A stretch of 64,000 bases of DNA from Niastella sp. (GCA_017744515.1 JAGIBF010000040.1:1-64000), one strand, 5' to 3'. Positions 44,131-51,911 are shown, numbered from the stretch's first letter. Numbers and translations are program-made. Notes: a model not told the origin generated them from the letters alone.

Positions 44131-44161
44131 CAAAGATAGGGTCCTGGGGGCAAACAGACAA
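44131..44161 (-). promoter_or_regulatory. Bacteroidota promoter of the cys operon (TTG-N20-TATCTTTG)
   Basis: Read leftward, TTG (44161-44159) is followed by exactly 20 nt and TATCTTTG (44138-44131), a perfect -33/-7 pair for the phylum's primary sigma factor. Transcription would start near 44124. It lies between the FGE-type gene and cysH and is the only strong promoter I see for the locus. Confidence 0.75.
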
Positions 44162-44242
44162 TTTTTTCTACTCTATAGGTAGACTAATCCGCATTTTAAC
44201 AAACGCTCTGCTAATGAATGTTAGTTCGATCTCCGGAATGCA

Positions 44243-45355
44243 TTATTTCGATGATACACAACGGAATCCGGTGTGTTCCAAACCCGTATCGGGAGAGGTT
44301 TTCATGCGGGCGGTAACGCGGTATCCTTTGCAATAGGAGGCATTGCACATGAATGAGCCGCCGCGTACTACTTTCTTGGGCACCGTAGGTTCCATGGGGT
44401 CGTTGCTTTGGGCAGGCCCTGCCGGGTTGGCTGTATTGGTGTTTTTCTGGGAAGCATACCAGTTTGCATCATACCAGTCGCTACACCATTCCCATACATT
44501 GCCGGCCATATCGTACAAGCCATATTGGTTGGCGGCAAACGACTTCACCGGGGCCAATGCTTTGAAATGGTCCCAGCCGGAGTTTTTATCCGGAAAGCTG
44601 CCCTGCCAGGTATTGGCTTTGGGATTACCGGCTTCAATGTCTTCTGCGCCCCAGGGGTAAGTGGCATTTTGCAAACCGCCTCTGGCGGCATATTCCCATT
44701 CTGCCTCCGTAGGCAGTCGCTTACCTGCCCATTTTGCATAGGCTGTTGCATCAAACCAGGAAATATGTACTACAGGGTAATTGTCTTTTCCTTTTATGTC
44801 GCTCCCCTCTCCTTGCGGATGCTGCCAGCTGGCGCCTTTTTTCCAGGCCCACCATTGTGATGCATCGTCTAACGGCACAGGACGTACGGGCGGGGTAAAT
44901 ACCAGCGAGGAGGCTACCAGCAATTCATCTGCCGGTTTGGGTGTGCCAGGCGGCAATTGTTTTTTAAGTTCTTCCCAATCGGGTTTCTTCTCTGCCGTAG
45001 TAACGTAGCCGGTAGCTTCTACAAACTGGCGGAACTGTGCGTTGGTTACTTCCGTAGCATCTATCCAAAAGCCATTCACCGTAACGGCGTGTTGCGGATA
45101 TTCATCAGGCCGGCCTTCCTTGTCTGAAGCACCCATACCGAAGGTATTGCCGGCTACCCAGATCATGCCTTTGTGCGACACGCTGCCGGACTGTGCGATG
45201 GCAGTATCGGTTGACGCGGCAGGGAAACGTGCAGGCAGATTCGATTCGCAGGACATTGCCGTGTCCTTTTTTTCGGCAGCAACAACGGACGGATCAGTCG
45301 AATTGCAGGAGCATATACAACCTACTGCTATGTAGAACAGGAAGCCTCTTTTCAT
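44243..45355 (-). CDS. Formylglycine-generating enzyme (sulfatase-modifying factor), lipoprotein
   Basis: 370 residues from the ATG at 45355 (a TTG nine bases upstream is less likely). The signal peptide has Cys at 13 and 17; 'AVGC' is a plausible lipobox. The FGE domain runs from 'MIWVAGNTFGMGASDKEG' to the C-terminus, with 'GFWIDATEVTNAQFRQFVE', 'RLPTEAEWEYAARGG' and 'YDMAGNVWEWCSDWYD'. Near the end 'GGSFMCNASYCKGYR' has the two Cys (about 337 and 342) that bind copper and oxidise sulfatase Cys in real FGEs. It is therefore probably active, unlike GldJ. No sulfatase is in the window. It lies 39 nt after the chitinase gene. Confidence 0.9.
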   Translation of the reverse strand: MKRGFLFYIAVGCICSCNSTDPSVVAAEKKDTAMSCESNLPARFPAASTDTAIAQSGSVSHKGMIWVAGNTFGMGASDKEGRPDEYPQHAVTVNGFWIDATEVTNAQFRQFVEATGYVTTAEKKPDWEELKKQLPPGTPKPADELLVASSLVFTPPVRPVPLDDASQWWAWKKGASWQHPQGEGSDIKGKDNYPVVHISWFDATAYAKWAGKRLPTEAEWEYAARGGLQNATYPWGAEDIEAGNPKANTWQGSFPDKNSGWDHFKALAPVKSFAANQYGLYDMAGNVWEWCSDWYDANWYASQKNTNTANPAGPAQSNDPMEPTVPKKVVRGGSFMCNASYCKGYRVTARMKTSPDTGLEHTGFRCVSSK

Positions 45356-45394
45356 ACGCCACAATTTAAGCTCTTTGCAGTGAACAGGAAAAAC

Positions 45395-46495
45395 CTACTT
45401 CTTCCGTTTTACTACGTTGTCGATCGCATCGAGCAGGCCGTTCTCCGGCGCATCGAGCGTGAGCTCCCAAAACATGATCCCATTCAGTCCTTTGTCCAGC
45501 GCATACTTTGTCTTGAGATCAACGGACAGGCTGTCGTCGTAAGTGGCAAACAGTTTTTTGGAAGCGTTGTAGCTATAAGGTGCTTTAGCTACTTCATCGC
45601 GGTATTCGACATAACCATCGGCTTTAGAAAGTGTTTGGGAAAATGTTCTGTAAGGAATAAAGCTTTTGAATTTAGTGGAGCGATACAGGCCGTTGTTCAC
45701 GCTGTCTACATTTTCAAATACGCGTGCATAAAAGGCAGCGCCTATCACCAGCTTATTGCGTGGAATGCCCAATGATTCAAGGTAGGTGATGGCATTGTTG
45801 GTAGATTCTTTCAATTGTGGTGTTGAATACAAACCCGTATGATGTCCTGTTACTGTGCTGTATCCATTTACCAGATCATAGGTCATGAGGTTTACGCGGT
45901 CTACTACGGGCATTACGTCTTTCCAGGCAATGGATTCTTCGAGGCATTTGGCAAAGGCACCGGCAGCAAAGCTGATCTCATGTTTATTGCCCAATGCCTT
46001 GCGCAGAGACTTTACCAGTGCTGTAAAGTTGGGTTTGTCTTCCGGTTTATAGGGATGGCCGGGGTGACCTTCAATAGCAGGGTATTCCCAATCGAGATCG
46101 ATGCCATCGGTACCCAGTTTGTCTGTCCATTCTTTTACCGAACGCGAAAAGGAGTCGCGCCCACCGGCAGTAGAGAACACATCGGAGCAGGGTTTACAAC
46201 CACCCCATCCGCCCAGCGACAGCAATATTTTGAGGGAGGGGTGTTTTTGTTTCAGTGACACCAGCTTTTTGATGACGGGCTCACCATTACCAATGAATAG
46301 TTCATTACCGCGGAGGTGGCAAAAGCTGTAAATGATGTGGGTGAGTTTTTGTACATCGTATTGATCTATTTCGGAAATGTTGCCGGAATAATAAGCCAAC
46401 ACGGCTATCGATGGCTTAGGATTTTTTCCGGCCTTCTGTGCCTGGCACTGGCTCATGATAAGCAGCAGGGCGAGTAGTTTGGTAAGGTGTTGCAT
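45395..46495 (-). CDS. Glycoside hydrolase family 18 chitinase-like protein
   Basis: 366 residues from the ATG at 46495; an earlier in-frame start would run through the aconitase terminator. The signal peptide is 'LTKLLALLLIMSQCQAQ'. The GH18 active site 'GTDGIDLDWEYP' (DxxDxDxE) is intact with the acid Glu, 'ILLSLGGWGG' is the other GH18 motif, and 'RVNLMTYDLVNGYST' and 'GIMFWELTLDAP' line the substrate cleft. It should hydrolyse beta-1,4-GlcNAc chains of chitin or related glycans in the periplasm or outside. There is no binding module or T9SS domain. The FGE gene follows after 39 nt, likely in one unit. Confidence 0.92.
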   Translation of the reverse strand: MQHLTKLLALLLIMSQCQAQKAGKNPKPSIAVLAYYSGNISEIDQYDVQKLTHIIYSFCHLRGNELFIGNGEPVIKKLVSLKQKHPSLKILLSLGGWGGCKPCSDVFSTAGGRDSFSRSVKEWTDKLGTDGIDLDWEYPAIEGHPGHPYKPEDKPNFTALVKSLRKALGNKHEISFAAGAFAKCLEESIAWKDVMPVVDRVNLMTYDLVNGYSTVTGHHTGLYSTPQLKESTNNAITYLESLGIPRNKLVIGAAFYARVFENVDSVNNGLYRSTKFKSFIPYRTFSQTLSKADGYVEYRDEVAKAPYSYNASKKLFATYDDSLSVDLKTKYALDKGLNGIMFWELTLDAPENGLLDAIDNVVKRKK

Positions 46496-46511
46496 GATGC
46501 ATGAATTTACA

Positions 46512-46544
46512 TAATAAAACAGTCCCGACTTGTGGTCGGGACTG
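46512..46544 (-). terminator. Intrinsic terminator of the aconitase gene
   Basis: A 10-bp stem CAGTCCCGAC / GTCGGGACTG (46520-46529 with 46535-46544), loop TTGTG read on the top strand. Leftward it is followed by TTTTATTAT. It begins 23 nt after the aconitase stop. Confidence 0.85.
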
Positions 46545-46566
46545 GGCATTATAAAAAGTCATTGGC

Positions 46567-48837
46567 TTAATTGTTACCGGCAAACTGACGACGGATCACG
46601 TTGAGGGCACCTCCTGCTTTGAACCACTCGATCTGTGATTCATTGTACGTGTGGTTTAGCACAATGGAGTCTTTGGTACCATCGGCGTGGTTAGCTATCA
46701 ATGTCAACGGCGTACCCGGTGTAAAGGTAGTCAGGCCAAGGATGTCGAACGTATCGTCTTCCTGGATCTTGTCGTAATCTTCCTTGTTGGCAAAGGTGAG
46801 CGCCAGCATACCTTGTTTCTTGAGGTTGGTTTCATGGATACGGGCAAAGCTGCGTACTATGATGGCGCGTACGCCGAGGTGACGGGGCTCCATAGCCGCG
46901 TGCTCACGGCTGCTACCTTCACCATAGTTCTCATCGCCTACTACCACCGTACCTATGTTGGCGGCTTTGTAAGCACGCTGTGTAGCAGGTACAGGGCCGT
47001 ACTGACCAGTCAACTGGTTCTTTACTGAATCGGTTTTGTCGTTGAAGAAGTTCACGGCGCCTATCAGCATGTTGTTGCTGATGTTGTCCAGGTGACCGCG
47101 GAATTTCAACCAGGGGCCAGCCATGGAGATATGGTCAGTAGTACATTTTCCTTTTGCTTTGATCAGCAGTTTCAATCCTTTCAGGTCGGTACCTTCCCAT
47201 GCAGGAAATGCTTCGAGCAGTTGCAGACGCTGAGAGTCGGGCTTCACGATCACTTGCACACCGCTACCATCGGCAGCAGGCGCCTGGTAGCCGGGATCAT
47301 CCACTGAGAAGCCTTTGGGAGGCAGCTCCACGCCTGTAGGTTCATCGAGCATCACTTCTTTACCTTCTTCGTTTCTCAGTTTATCTTTCAGCGGATTGAA
47401 GGTGAGGTCACCCGCAATGGCAAATGCTGTTACCAGCTCCGGTGAAGCTACGAATGCATGGGTAGAAGCATAACCATCATTACGCTTTGCAAAGTTGCGG
47501 TTGAAGGACGTAATGATCGAGTTCTTGCGGTTGGGATCGTCGATGTGACGGGCCCATTGTCCGATACAGGGACCGCAGGCATTGGCCAGCACGATGCCAC
47601 CGATCTGATCGAAGGTCTTCAGGAATCCATCTTTCTCGATGGTAAATCGCACTACTTCTGAACCTGGTGTAATGGTGAACTCTGCTTTGGTCTTTAATTT
47701 TTTATCGATCGCCTGTTGAGCCAGTGAGGCAGAACGGCTGATGTCTTCGTAAGAGGAGTTGGTGCAGGAACCGATCAGGGCTACTTCCAGCTTCTCGGGC
47801 CAGTTGTTGGCTTTTACTGCTTCCGCAAATTTGCTGATGGGCCATGCCAGGTCGGGCGTGAAAGGACCGTTTACATGGGGCTCCAATGTATTGAGGTCGA
47901 TTTCGATCAGTTCATTATAGTAGCTCTTAGGATCGGCGTATACTTCTTCATCAGGGCGCAGGTGCTCACGGATACCATCAGCCAGTGCAGCTACTTCTTC
48001 GCGGCCGGTAGCGATCAGGTATTCCGACATTTTCTTGTCGTAGGCGAATAAGGAACAGGTAGCGCCGATCTCGGCACCCATGTTACAGATCGTGCCTTTA
48101 CCGGTAGCGCTCAGGCTATCGGCTCCTTCACCGAAATATTCTACAATGGCGCCGGTACCACCTTTTACAGTGAGGATACCCGCTACCCGCAGGATAACAT
48201 CTTTGGCGGAAGTCCAGCCATTCAGTTTGCCGGTGAGTTTCACACCGATCAGTTTGGGCATTTTCAGCTCCCAGGCCAATCCAGCCATTACGTCCACCGC
48301 GTCTGCACCACCTACGCCGATGGCCACCATGCCCAAACCGCCCGCGTTGGGGGTGTGGGAGTCGGTTCCGATCATCATACCGCCGGGGAATGCATAGTTC
48401 TCTAAAACTACCTGGTGGATAATACCGGCACCTGGCTTCCAGAAGCCAATGCCGTATTTATTGGAAATGGAGGCTAAAAAGTCATATACTTCTTTATTTA
48501 CATCCAGGGCTGTCTTCAAATCTTCGGCAGCGCCTGTTTTTGCCTGGATCAGGTGATCGCAGTGTACCGTAGAGGGAACGGCTACTTTCGAGCGGCCGCA
48601 GGTACTAAACTGTAATAAGGCCATTTGGGCGGTAGCATCCTGCATAGCTACGCGGTCTGGTGCGAAATCCACATAATCTTTTCCCCGTTCATATGCTGCT
48701 GTGGCAGGCACAAACAGGTGGGAGTACAATATTTTTTCGGATAATGTCAAGGGCCTGCCTACCAGCTTACGGGCTTCTGCAATGTGTGCAGGCATGGCCG
48801 CATAAAGCTTTCTGATTAGATCCAGATCAAACACCAT
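46567..48837 (-). CDS. Aconitate hydratase (mitochondrial-type)
   Basis: 756 residues. '[15 protein letters not shown]' is the substrate-binding start, '[21 protein letters not shown]' leads to '[21 protein letters not shown]', the cluster Cys are in '[14 protein letters not shown]' and '[10 protein letters not shown]', and the C-terminal swivel domain has '[18 protein letters not shown]'. It interconverts citrate and isocitrate in the TCA cycle using a 4Fe-4S cluster. The length and motifs match the mitochondrial aconitase branch rather than the longer AcnA or AcnB. It has its own terminator and is divergent from the PspC gene across 168 nt. The next TCA enzyme, isocitrate dehydrogenase, is at 58526-59761. 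Confidence 0.96.
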   Translation of the reverse strand: MVFDLDLIRKLYAAMPAHIAEARKLVGRPLTLSEKILYSHLFVPATAAYERGKDYVDFAPDRVAMQDATAQMALLQFSTCGRSKVAVPSTVHCDHLIQAKTGAAEDLKTALDVNKEVYDFLASISNKYGIGFWKPGAGIIHQVVLENYAFPGGMMIGTDSHTPNAGGLGMVAIGVGGADAVDVMAGLAWELKMPKLIGVKLTGKLNGWTSAKDVILRVAGILTVKGGTGAIVEYFGEGADSLSATGKGTICNMGAEIGATCSLFAYDKKMSEYLIATGREEVAALADGIREHLRPDEEVYADPKSYYNELIEIDLNTLEPHVNGPFTPDLAWPISKFAEAVKANNWPEKLEVALIGSCTNSSYEDISRSASLAQQAIDKKLKTKAEFTITPGSEVVRFTIEKDGFLKTFDQIGGIVLANACGPCIGQWARHIDDPNRKNSIITSFNRNFAKRNDGYASTHAFVASPELVTAFAIAGDLTFNPLKDKLRNEEGKEVMLDEPTGVELPPKGFSVDDPGYQAPAADGSGVQVIVKPDSQRLQLLEAFPAWEGTDLKGLKLLIKAKGKCTTDHISMAGPWLKFRGHLDNISNNMLIGAVNFFNDKTDSVKNQLTGQYGPVPATQRAYKAANIGTVVVGDENYGEGSSREHAAMEPRHLGVRAIIVRSFARIHETNLKKQGMLALTFANKEDYDKIQEDDTFDILGLTTFTPGTPLTLIANHADGTKDSIVLNHTYNESQIEWFKAGGALNVIRRQFAGNN

Positions 48838-49005
48838 GTTAAATATTTTATATTTTAATTATACGATCATCTTAACTCAAAACCTGTCCCGACAATTTCT
48901 TCCTAAGTGTACCGTTTCTGTAGAATCCCTTCAAATTTACCTAAAAAATAAATTATTGGTAAACGCAGGGTTAGCACAATGGTTTAAAATGTATAAATTA
49001 GTATC

Positions 49006-49227
49006 ATGAATCGGTTTCGATCTTTTATTGAATGGCAGGCTTATGGTGTGTGCACCGCAATAGGTGACCGCATGGGCATTGCCACCTCACGTATTCGTAC
49101 CTGGTTTGTATACATTTCTTTCCTTACCATGGGATCCCCCCTGATCGTTTATTTCGTACTGGCATTCTGGATGAACATTAAACGTTACATTTTATCTGTA
49201 CGCCGTAACCCGTTGAAATACCAGTAA
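49006..49227 (+). CDS. PspC-domain small membrane protein
   Basis: 73 residues. A short N-terminal part ('YGVCTAIGDRMGIATSRIRTWFVY', by position about 13-36) carries the PspC 'GVC.gla...gi....vR..fv' pattern, followed by one membrane helix ('ISFLTMGSPLIVYFVLAFWM', about 37-56) and a basic tail. PspC proteins act in envelope-stress sensing in proteobacteria; in Bacteroidota stand-alone short PspC proteins are common and poorly studied. It is 89 nt upstream of the AraC gene and divergent from aconitase. Confidence 0.85.
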   Translation: MNRFRSFIEWQAYGVCTAIGDRMGIATSRIRTWFVYISFLTMGSPLIVYFVLAFWMNIKRYILSVRRNPLKYQ

Positions 49228-49316
49228 ACGCTAACCACATTCTGTATCCAGCCAACTGTGACAGTACATCCTGTGATTGGTAGCATCGCTTTCATAACAC
49301 TGTAAAGCCTGACACT

Positions 49317-50306
49317 TTGTTCCAGTTTGATTACAACACCACAGACTATGAGCAGTTATTGCTCAAGCTGGCAGCGCAACTGAATGCTCCTGTGCATAAC
49401 AACCAGGTCATATTTCCTCCATCGGTGGGCAATGGTGATTTTCTATTCCTGCCGTTGCCCAATGGCTTGCATGCCTGTATCATCAATTGCACCTTCAACC
49501 AGGATTGGCTCATTCACCGAAAGAAGCATCTGGATGGAGAGTGGTATACCTTGCGCTTCGATGAGCTCAGTATACCCGGCACATTGGTAGTGACCATCGA
49601 TGAAGACAAGCTCAAGGAGAAGAACACCAGCAAATCTATTGCCTACCTCACCAGTTCTTACTTCGACTGGTCGTACCTCGGGTCGCAGGGCGGGCATTAT
49701 TTTTCCATCGCTGTGCTGTTGAATAAAGAGTTTCTGGCCAAATATCTTGATATCAACACGGTGGAGGATGTGCTCTCTACGTATATTTCTTTGAAGGCTG
49801 AAAACTTCAATATCGAGCCGCTCGACAGTAAATATCGCCAGTGGATGCGCACGATCCTGGAGGTGGGTGATGACAACCCACTGCGATTGACTGTTATTCA
49901 GAACCGGATCATGCTTATGATCGAAAGGTTTTTCACGCACCTGTATGACAAGATGAAAAACCCGACTTTCCGTATTCCGCTTTCGCAGGAAGATATCAAT
50001 CGCGTCATGAAGATTGAAAGTGTTCTCACAAAAGATATTTTTCAACCTGCTCCTTCTATTCAACAACTGGCCAAGATGGTTTCGATCAGCGAATCGAAGC
50101 TGAAAAAGGATTTCAAGACCATGTATGGCTATCCCATCTATGAATACTATCAGAAGGCACGCATGCAGGCTGCGCAGGACAAACTGCTCACCCGCAAATT
50201 CTCCGTCAAGGAAGTGGCCATGGAATTGGGTTATGCCAACCTCAGCAATTTCACCATTGCTTTCAAGAAGGAGTTTGGCGTGCTGCCCAGTCAACTCTTG
50301 TCCTAA
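49317..50306 (+). CDS. AraC-family transcriptional regulator
   Basis: 329 residues. The C-terminal double HTH is clear: 'SIQQLAKMVSISESKLKKDF' and 'SVKEVAMELGYANLSNFTIA' followed by 'FKKEFGVLPSQL'. The N-terminal ~220 residues are a sensing domain without an assigned fold. The start is a TTG at 49317, since no ATG occurs between the upstream stop (49281) and conserved sequence; the true start could be a few codons different. The two AraC proteins in this window share only the DNA-binding part. A 408-base intergenic region with a palindrome and a candidate small RNA follows. Confidence 0.85.
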   Translation: MFQFDYNTTDYEQLLLKLAAQLNAPVHNNQVIFPPSVGNGDFLFLPLPNGLHACIINCTFNQDWLIHRKKHLDGEWYTLRFDELSIPGTLVVTIDEDKLKEKNTSKSIAYLTSSYFDWSYLGSQGGHYFSIAVLLNKEFLAKYLDINTVEDVLSTYISLKAENFNIEPLDSKYRQWMRTILEVGDDNPLRLTVIQNRIMLMIERFFTHLYDKMKNPTFRIPLSQEDINRVMKIESVLTKDIFQPAPSIQQLAKMVSISESKLKKDFKTMYGYPIYEYYQKARMQAAQDKLLTRKFSVKEVAMELGYANLSNFTIAFKKEFGVLPSQLLS

Positions 50307-50462
50307 TGGTGCCGCATGAATCAAATTCCTGCCCCTTTAACATACTCTTATGAACTAACTGATCTGTGAAAGGTTTTATAAATGAAGTGTGCAAACGTTT
50401 GTGTAAAGACTTTGTAGTTAGTGTTGTACCCACATCAGTTAGACCAAACCACATTTCAGGTA

Positions 50463-50470
50463 TAGTTTTG
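50463..50470 (+). promoter_or_regulatory. -7 element (TAGTTTTG) of the candidate small RNA
   Basis: Exact TAnnTTTG match. TTA, not TTG, sits 21 nt upstream. The start of transcription would be about 50475-50478. Confidence 0.4.
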
Positions 50471-50475
50471 TGTAT

Positions 50476-50624
50476 AGAATAGACCACAGAAAGGATTTAT
50501 TGAGAAGTCCCGTTTTTGATCCTGGAGCAACTATGGAAAACCTGCCGATGGTCTGTTACACTTGACTGAAACCACGGATTCACCTTTGAAAACGTATTTA
50601 AAGCTTCCGTGAGGAAGCTTTTTT
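50476..50624 (+). ncRNA. Candidate small non-coding RNA (about 150 nt)
   Basis: The stretch is bounded by a perfect -7 box on the left and an intrinsic terminator with six T on the right, and has no open frame of useful length. Internal pairing is possible: AGACCA (50481-50486) with TGGTCT (50549-50554), enclosing AGGAT (50492-50496) with ATCCT (50519-50523). I cannot match it to a known family by eye; 6S-like RNAs of Bacteroidota are one possibility, a leader or trimmed 3' UTR of the AraC gene another. Transcription and conservation are unproven. Confidence 0.35.
50601..50624 (+). terminator. Intrinsic terminator of the candidate small RNA
   Basis: An 8-bp stem AAGCTTCC / GGAAGCTT (50601-50608 with 50613-50620) with a GTGA loop, followed by T to 50624. 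Confidence 0.8.
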
Positions 50625-50661
50625 ACTCAGTAATTTTTGAAGTGCTATACGCTCACATGAG

Positions 50662-50689
50662 AAAAGCTACTCTTTGGAGTAGCTTTTTT
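50662..50689. terminator. Intrinsic terminator, probably for kdsA
   Basis: An 11-bp stem AAAAGCTACTC / GAGTAGCTTTT (50662-50672 with 50677-50687) with a TTTG loop and T runs on both outer sides. It lies 26 nt after the kdsA stop in the leftward direction and can also work rightward. Confidence 0.8.
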
Positions 50690-50714
50690 CTTTATTACCA
50701 TTTCTGTATTCGCA

Positions 50715-51536
50715 TTAAACAACTGCCTGGCGCAGCTTCACCAGTTGTTCCAGCAAGCCTTCCAGCAAATCGAGCTTCAGCATATTGGCGCCGTCGCTTT
50801 TGGCTACTGCCGGGTTGGGGTGTGTTTCAATGAACAATCCATCTGCTCCGGTAGCAATGGCCGCTTTGGCAATGGTGCCTATCAATTGGGGATTACCACC
50901 TGTAACGCCCGACGTTTGGTTGGGCTGCTGCAGGCTGTGGGTACAATCCATCACTACAGGGGTGCCGTGTTCTTTCATCCAGGGGATGTTGCGATAATCT
51001 ACCACCAGGTCCTGGTAGCCAAATGTGTTACCGCGCTCGGTGAGGATCACTTTGTCGTTACCTGCTTTGCGAATCTTTTCTGCGGCAAATTTCATGGAGG
51101 GGCCGCTTACAAACTGGCCTTTTTTCACGTTCACGATCTTGCCGGTTTCGGCAGCTGCCACCAGCAGGTCGGTCTGCCGGCAAAGGAAGGCCGGTATTTG
51201 GAGGATGTCGATGTATTTGGCGGCCATGGCTGTTTCATCGTGGGCATGCACATCTGACGTAACAGGCAATTTGTATTTCTCCCCTGTTTTCTTCAGGAGC
51301 TGCAGGGCCGTTTCATCGCCCAGGCCGGTAAAAGAGGAGGCGCTGGTGCGGTTGGCCTTCCGGTAGGAGGATTTAAACACGTAAGGTATGCCCAGTCTTT
51401 TGCAAATACCGCTCACTTTATCAGCCACTTCCATCAGCAGCTCTTCGCTTTCCACCACACAGGGACCGGCTATTAAAAAGAAGTTCTTCGCGTCGTATTG
51501 TTGATTGGCAAACAGGTCTTTAAGCATTTTTTCCAT
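50715..51536 (-). CDS. kdsA: 3-deoxy-8-phosphooctulonate synthase (KDO-8-P synthase), metal-dependent class
   Basis: 273 residues. It condenses phosphoenolpyruvate with arabinose-5-phosphate in lipopolysaccharide inner-core synthesis. 'FKSSYRKANRTSASSFTG' and 'VTSDVHAHDE' are conserved, and 'KKGQFVSGPSMKFAAEKI' is the PEP-binding lysine region. Four metal ligands of the metal-dependent class are visible: Cys26 in 'LIAGPCVVES', His in 'MDCTHSLQQPN', Glu in 'FIETHPNP' and Asp in 'KSDGANML'. E. coli KdsA has Asn at the Cys position. A -7 box lies 5 nt before the ATG. Confidence 0.96.
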   Translation of the reverse strand: MEKMLKDLFANQQYDAKNFFLIAGPCVVESEELLMEVADKVSGICKRLGIPYVFKSSYRKANRTSASSFTGLGDETALQLLKKTGEKYKLPVTSDVHAHDETAMAAKYIDILQIPAFLCRQTDLLVAAAETGKIVNVKKGQFVSGPSMKFAAEKIRKAGNDKVILTERGNTFGYQDLVVDYRNIPWMKEHGTPVVMDCTHSLQQPNQTSGVTGGNPQLIGTIAKAAIATGADGLFIETHPNPAVAKSDGANMLKLDLLEGLLEQLVKLRQAVV

Positions 51537-51540
51537 GGCG

Positions 51541-51548
51541 CAAAGATA
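51541..51548 (-). promoter_or_regulatory. -7 element (TATCTTTG) directly before the kdsA start codon
   Basis: Read leftward, TATCTTTG is an exact match and is followed by CGCC and ATG. The G lies 5 nt from the A of ATG, identical to dut. Confidence 0.5.
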
Positions 51549-51599
51549 CGAAAGTGGTGGTTTCCCTTTTGAATTGGTTGGCTGGTCGACATATTAGAA

Positions 51600-51624
51600 G
51601 GGGGAAAGAGGGGGATGGGGAGGG
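51600..51624 (+). other. G-quadruplex-forming motif
   Basis: Four G runs of 5, 5, 4 and 3 bases are separated by loops of 5, 2 and 1 bases, meeting the usual G3+N1-7 rule, and more G runs follow to 51650. The G-rich strand is the top strand, that is, the non-template strand for the amylase. Confidence 0.5.
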
Positions 51625-51676
51625 TGTCTGGGGCTTGTCTGGTGGGGGGCTGGTTAAGAGGGGATCAGGAGCTAAG

Positions 51677-51731
51677 TCCGGACAAGGTCCGGATAAGGTC
51701 CGGATAACCTCCGGAAAAGGTCCGGATAAGG
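51677..51731 (+). repeat. Five direct repeats of an 11-bp unit TCCGGAYAAGG
   Basis: TCCGGA, itself a palindrome, occurs at 51677, 51688, 51699, 51710 and 51721, exactly 11 bp apart, joined by a 5-bp spacer close to YAAGG. The period is about one helical turn. It is too short and regular for a CRISPR array. Confidence 0.85.
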
Positions 51732-51854
51732 GTGTCAGCCAAATGGGGCCAGAGGTGGTGGTTTTTACTGCTTTTTCGGGCTTCTGGCCTTACCTCTAAT
51801 ATACGTCATCTGTGAAGGGTTTACAATTAAATTATTTGCCTATTTAATATATAA

Positions 51855-51871
51855 TGTGTAATTTTTACACA
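51855..51871. promoter_or_regulatory. Palindromic operator-like site before the amylase gene
   Basis: TGTGTAA-TTT-TTACACA is a perfect 7-bp inverted repeat with a 3-bp centre, 41 nt before the ATG at 51912. The form (TGTG...CACA) resembles binding sites of Crp- or LacI-type dimers; the regulator is unknown. Confidence 0.5.
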
Positions 51872-51911
51872 ATAACTATTAACCTTATTTCCTCACCTAA
51901 CTGATTGCTGT

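Larger units (their letters stand above)
50307..50714. other. Intergenic region (408 bases) with inverted repeat, candidate small RNA and two terminators
   Basis: No protein gene. From left to right: the inverted repeat CTAACTGAT / ATCAGTTAG (50355-50363 and 50434-50442) enclosing the perfect palindrome CAAACGTTTG (50392-50401); a -7 box at 50463-50470; a stretch that could be a ~150-nt RNA; hairpin terminators at 50601-50624 and 50662-50689. Confidence 0.6.
51537..51911. other. Divergent intergenic region (375 bases): G-rich tract, 11-bp repeats, palindrome
   Basis: Lies between the leftward kdsA and rightward amylase genes. It holds the kdsA -7 box (51541-51548), a G-rich tract able to form a quadruplex (51600-51624), five 11-bp direct repeats (51677-51731) and a 17-bp palindrome 41 nt before the amylase ATG (51855-51871). 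An open frame of 81 codons crosses it but is repeat-driven and not credible. Confidence 0.6.

Noticed and set aside
43963-44133. 57-codon N-terminal extension of cysH
   Set aside because: It crosses the promoter at 44131-44161 and shows no APS-reductase similarity; the conserved protein starts at 43962.
46496-46549. 18-codon N-terminal extension of the chitinase
   Set aside because: It would be encoded by the aconitase terminator hairpin, and the signal peptide starts at 46495.
51677-51731. CRISPR-like array
   Set aside because: The unit is 11 bp with a 5-bp fixed spacer and no variable spacers; no cas gene is present.
51554-51799. An 81-codon frame in the kdsA-amylase gap
   Set aside because: Its sequence is produced by the G-rich tract and the 11-bp repeats, and it has no homologous look or start signal.
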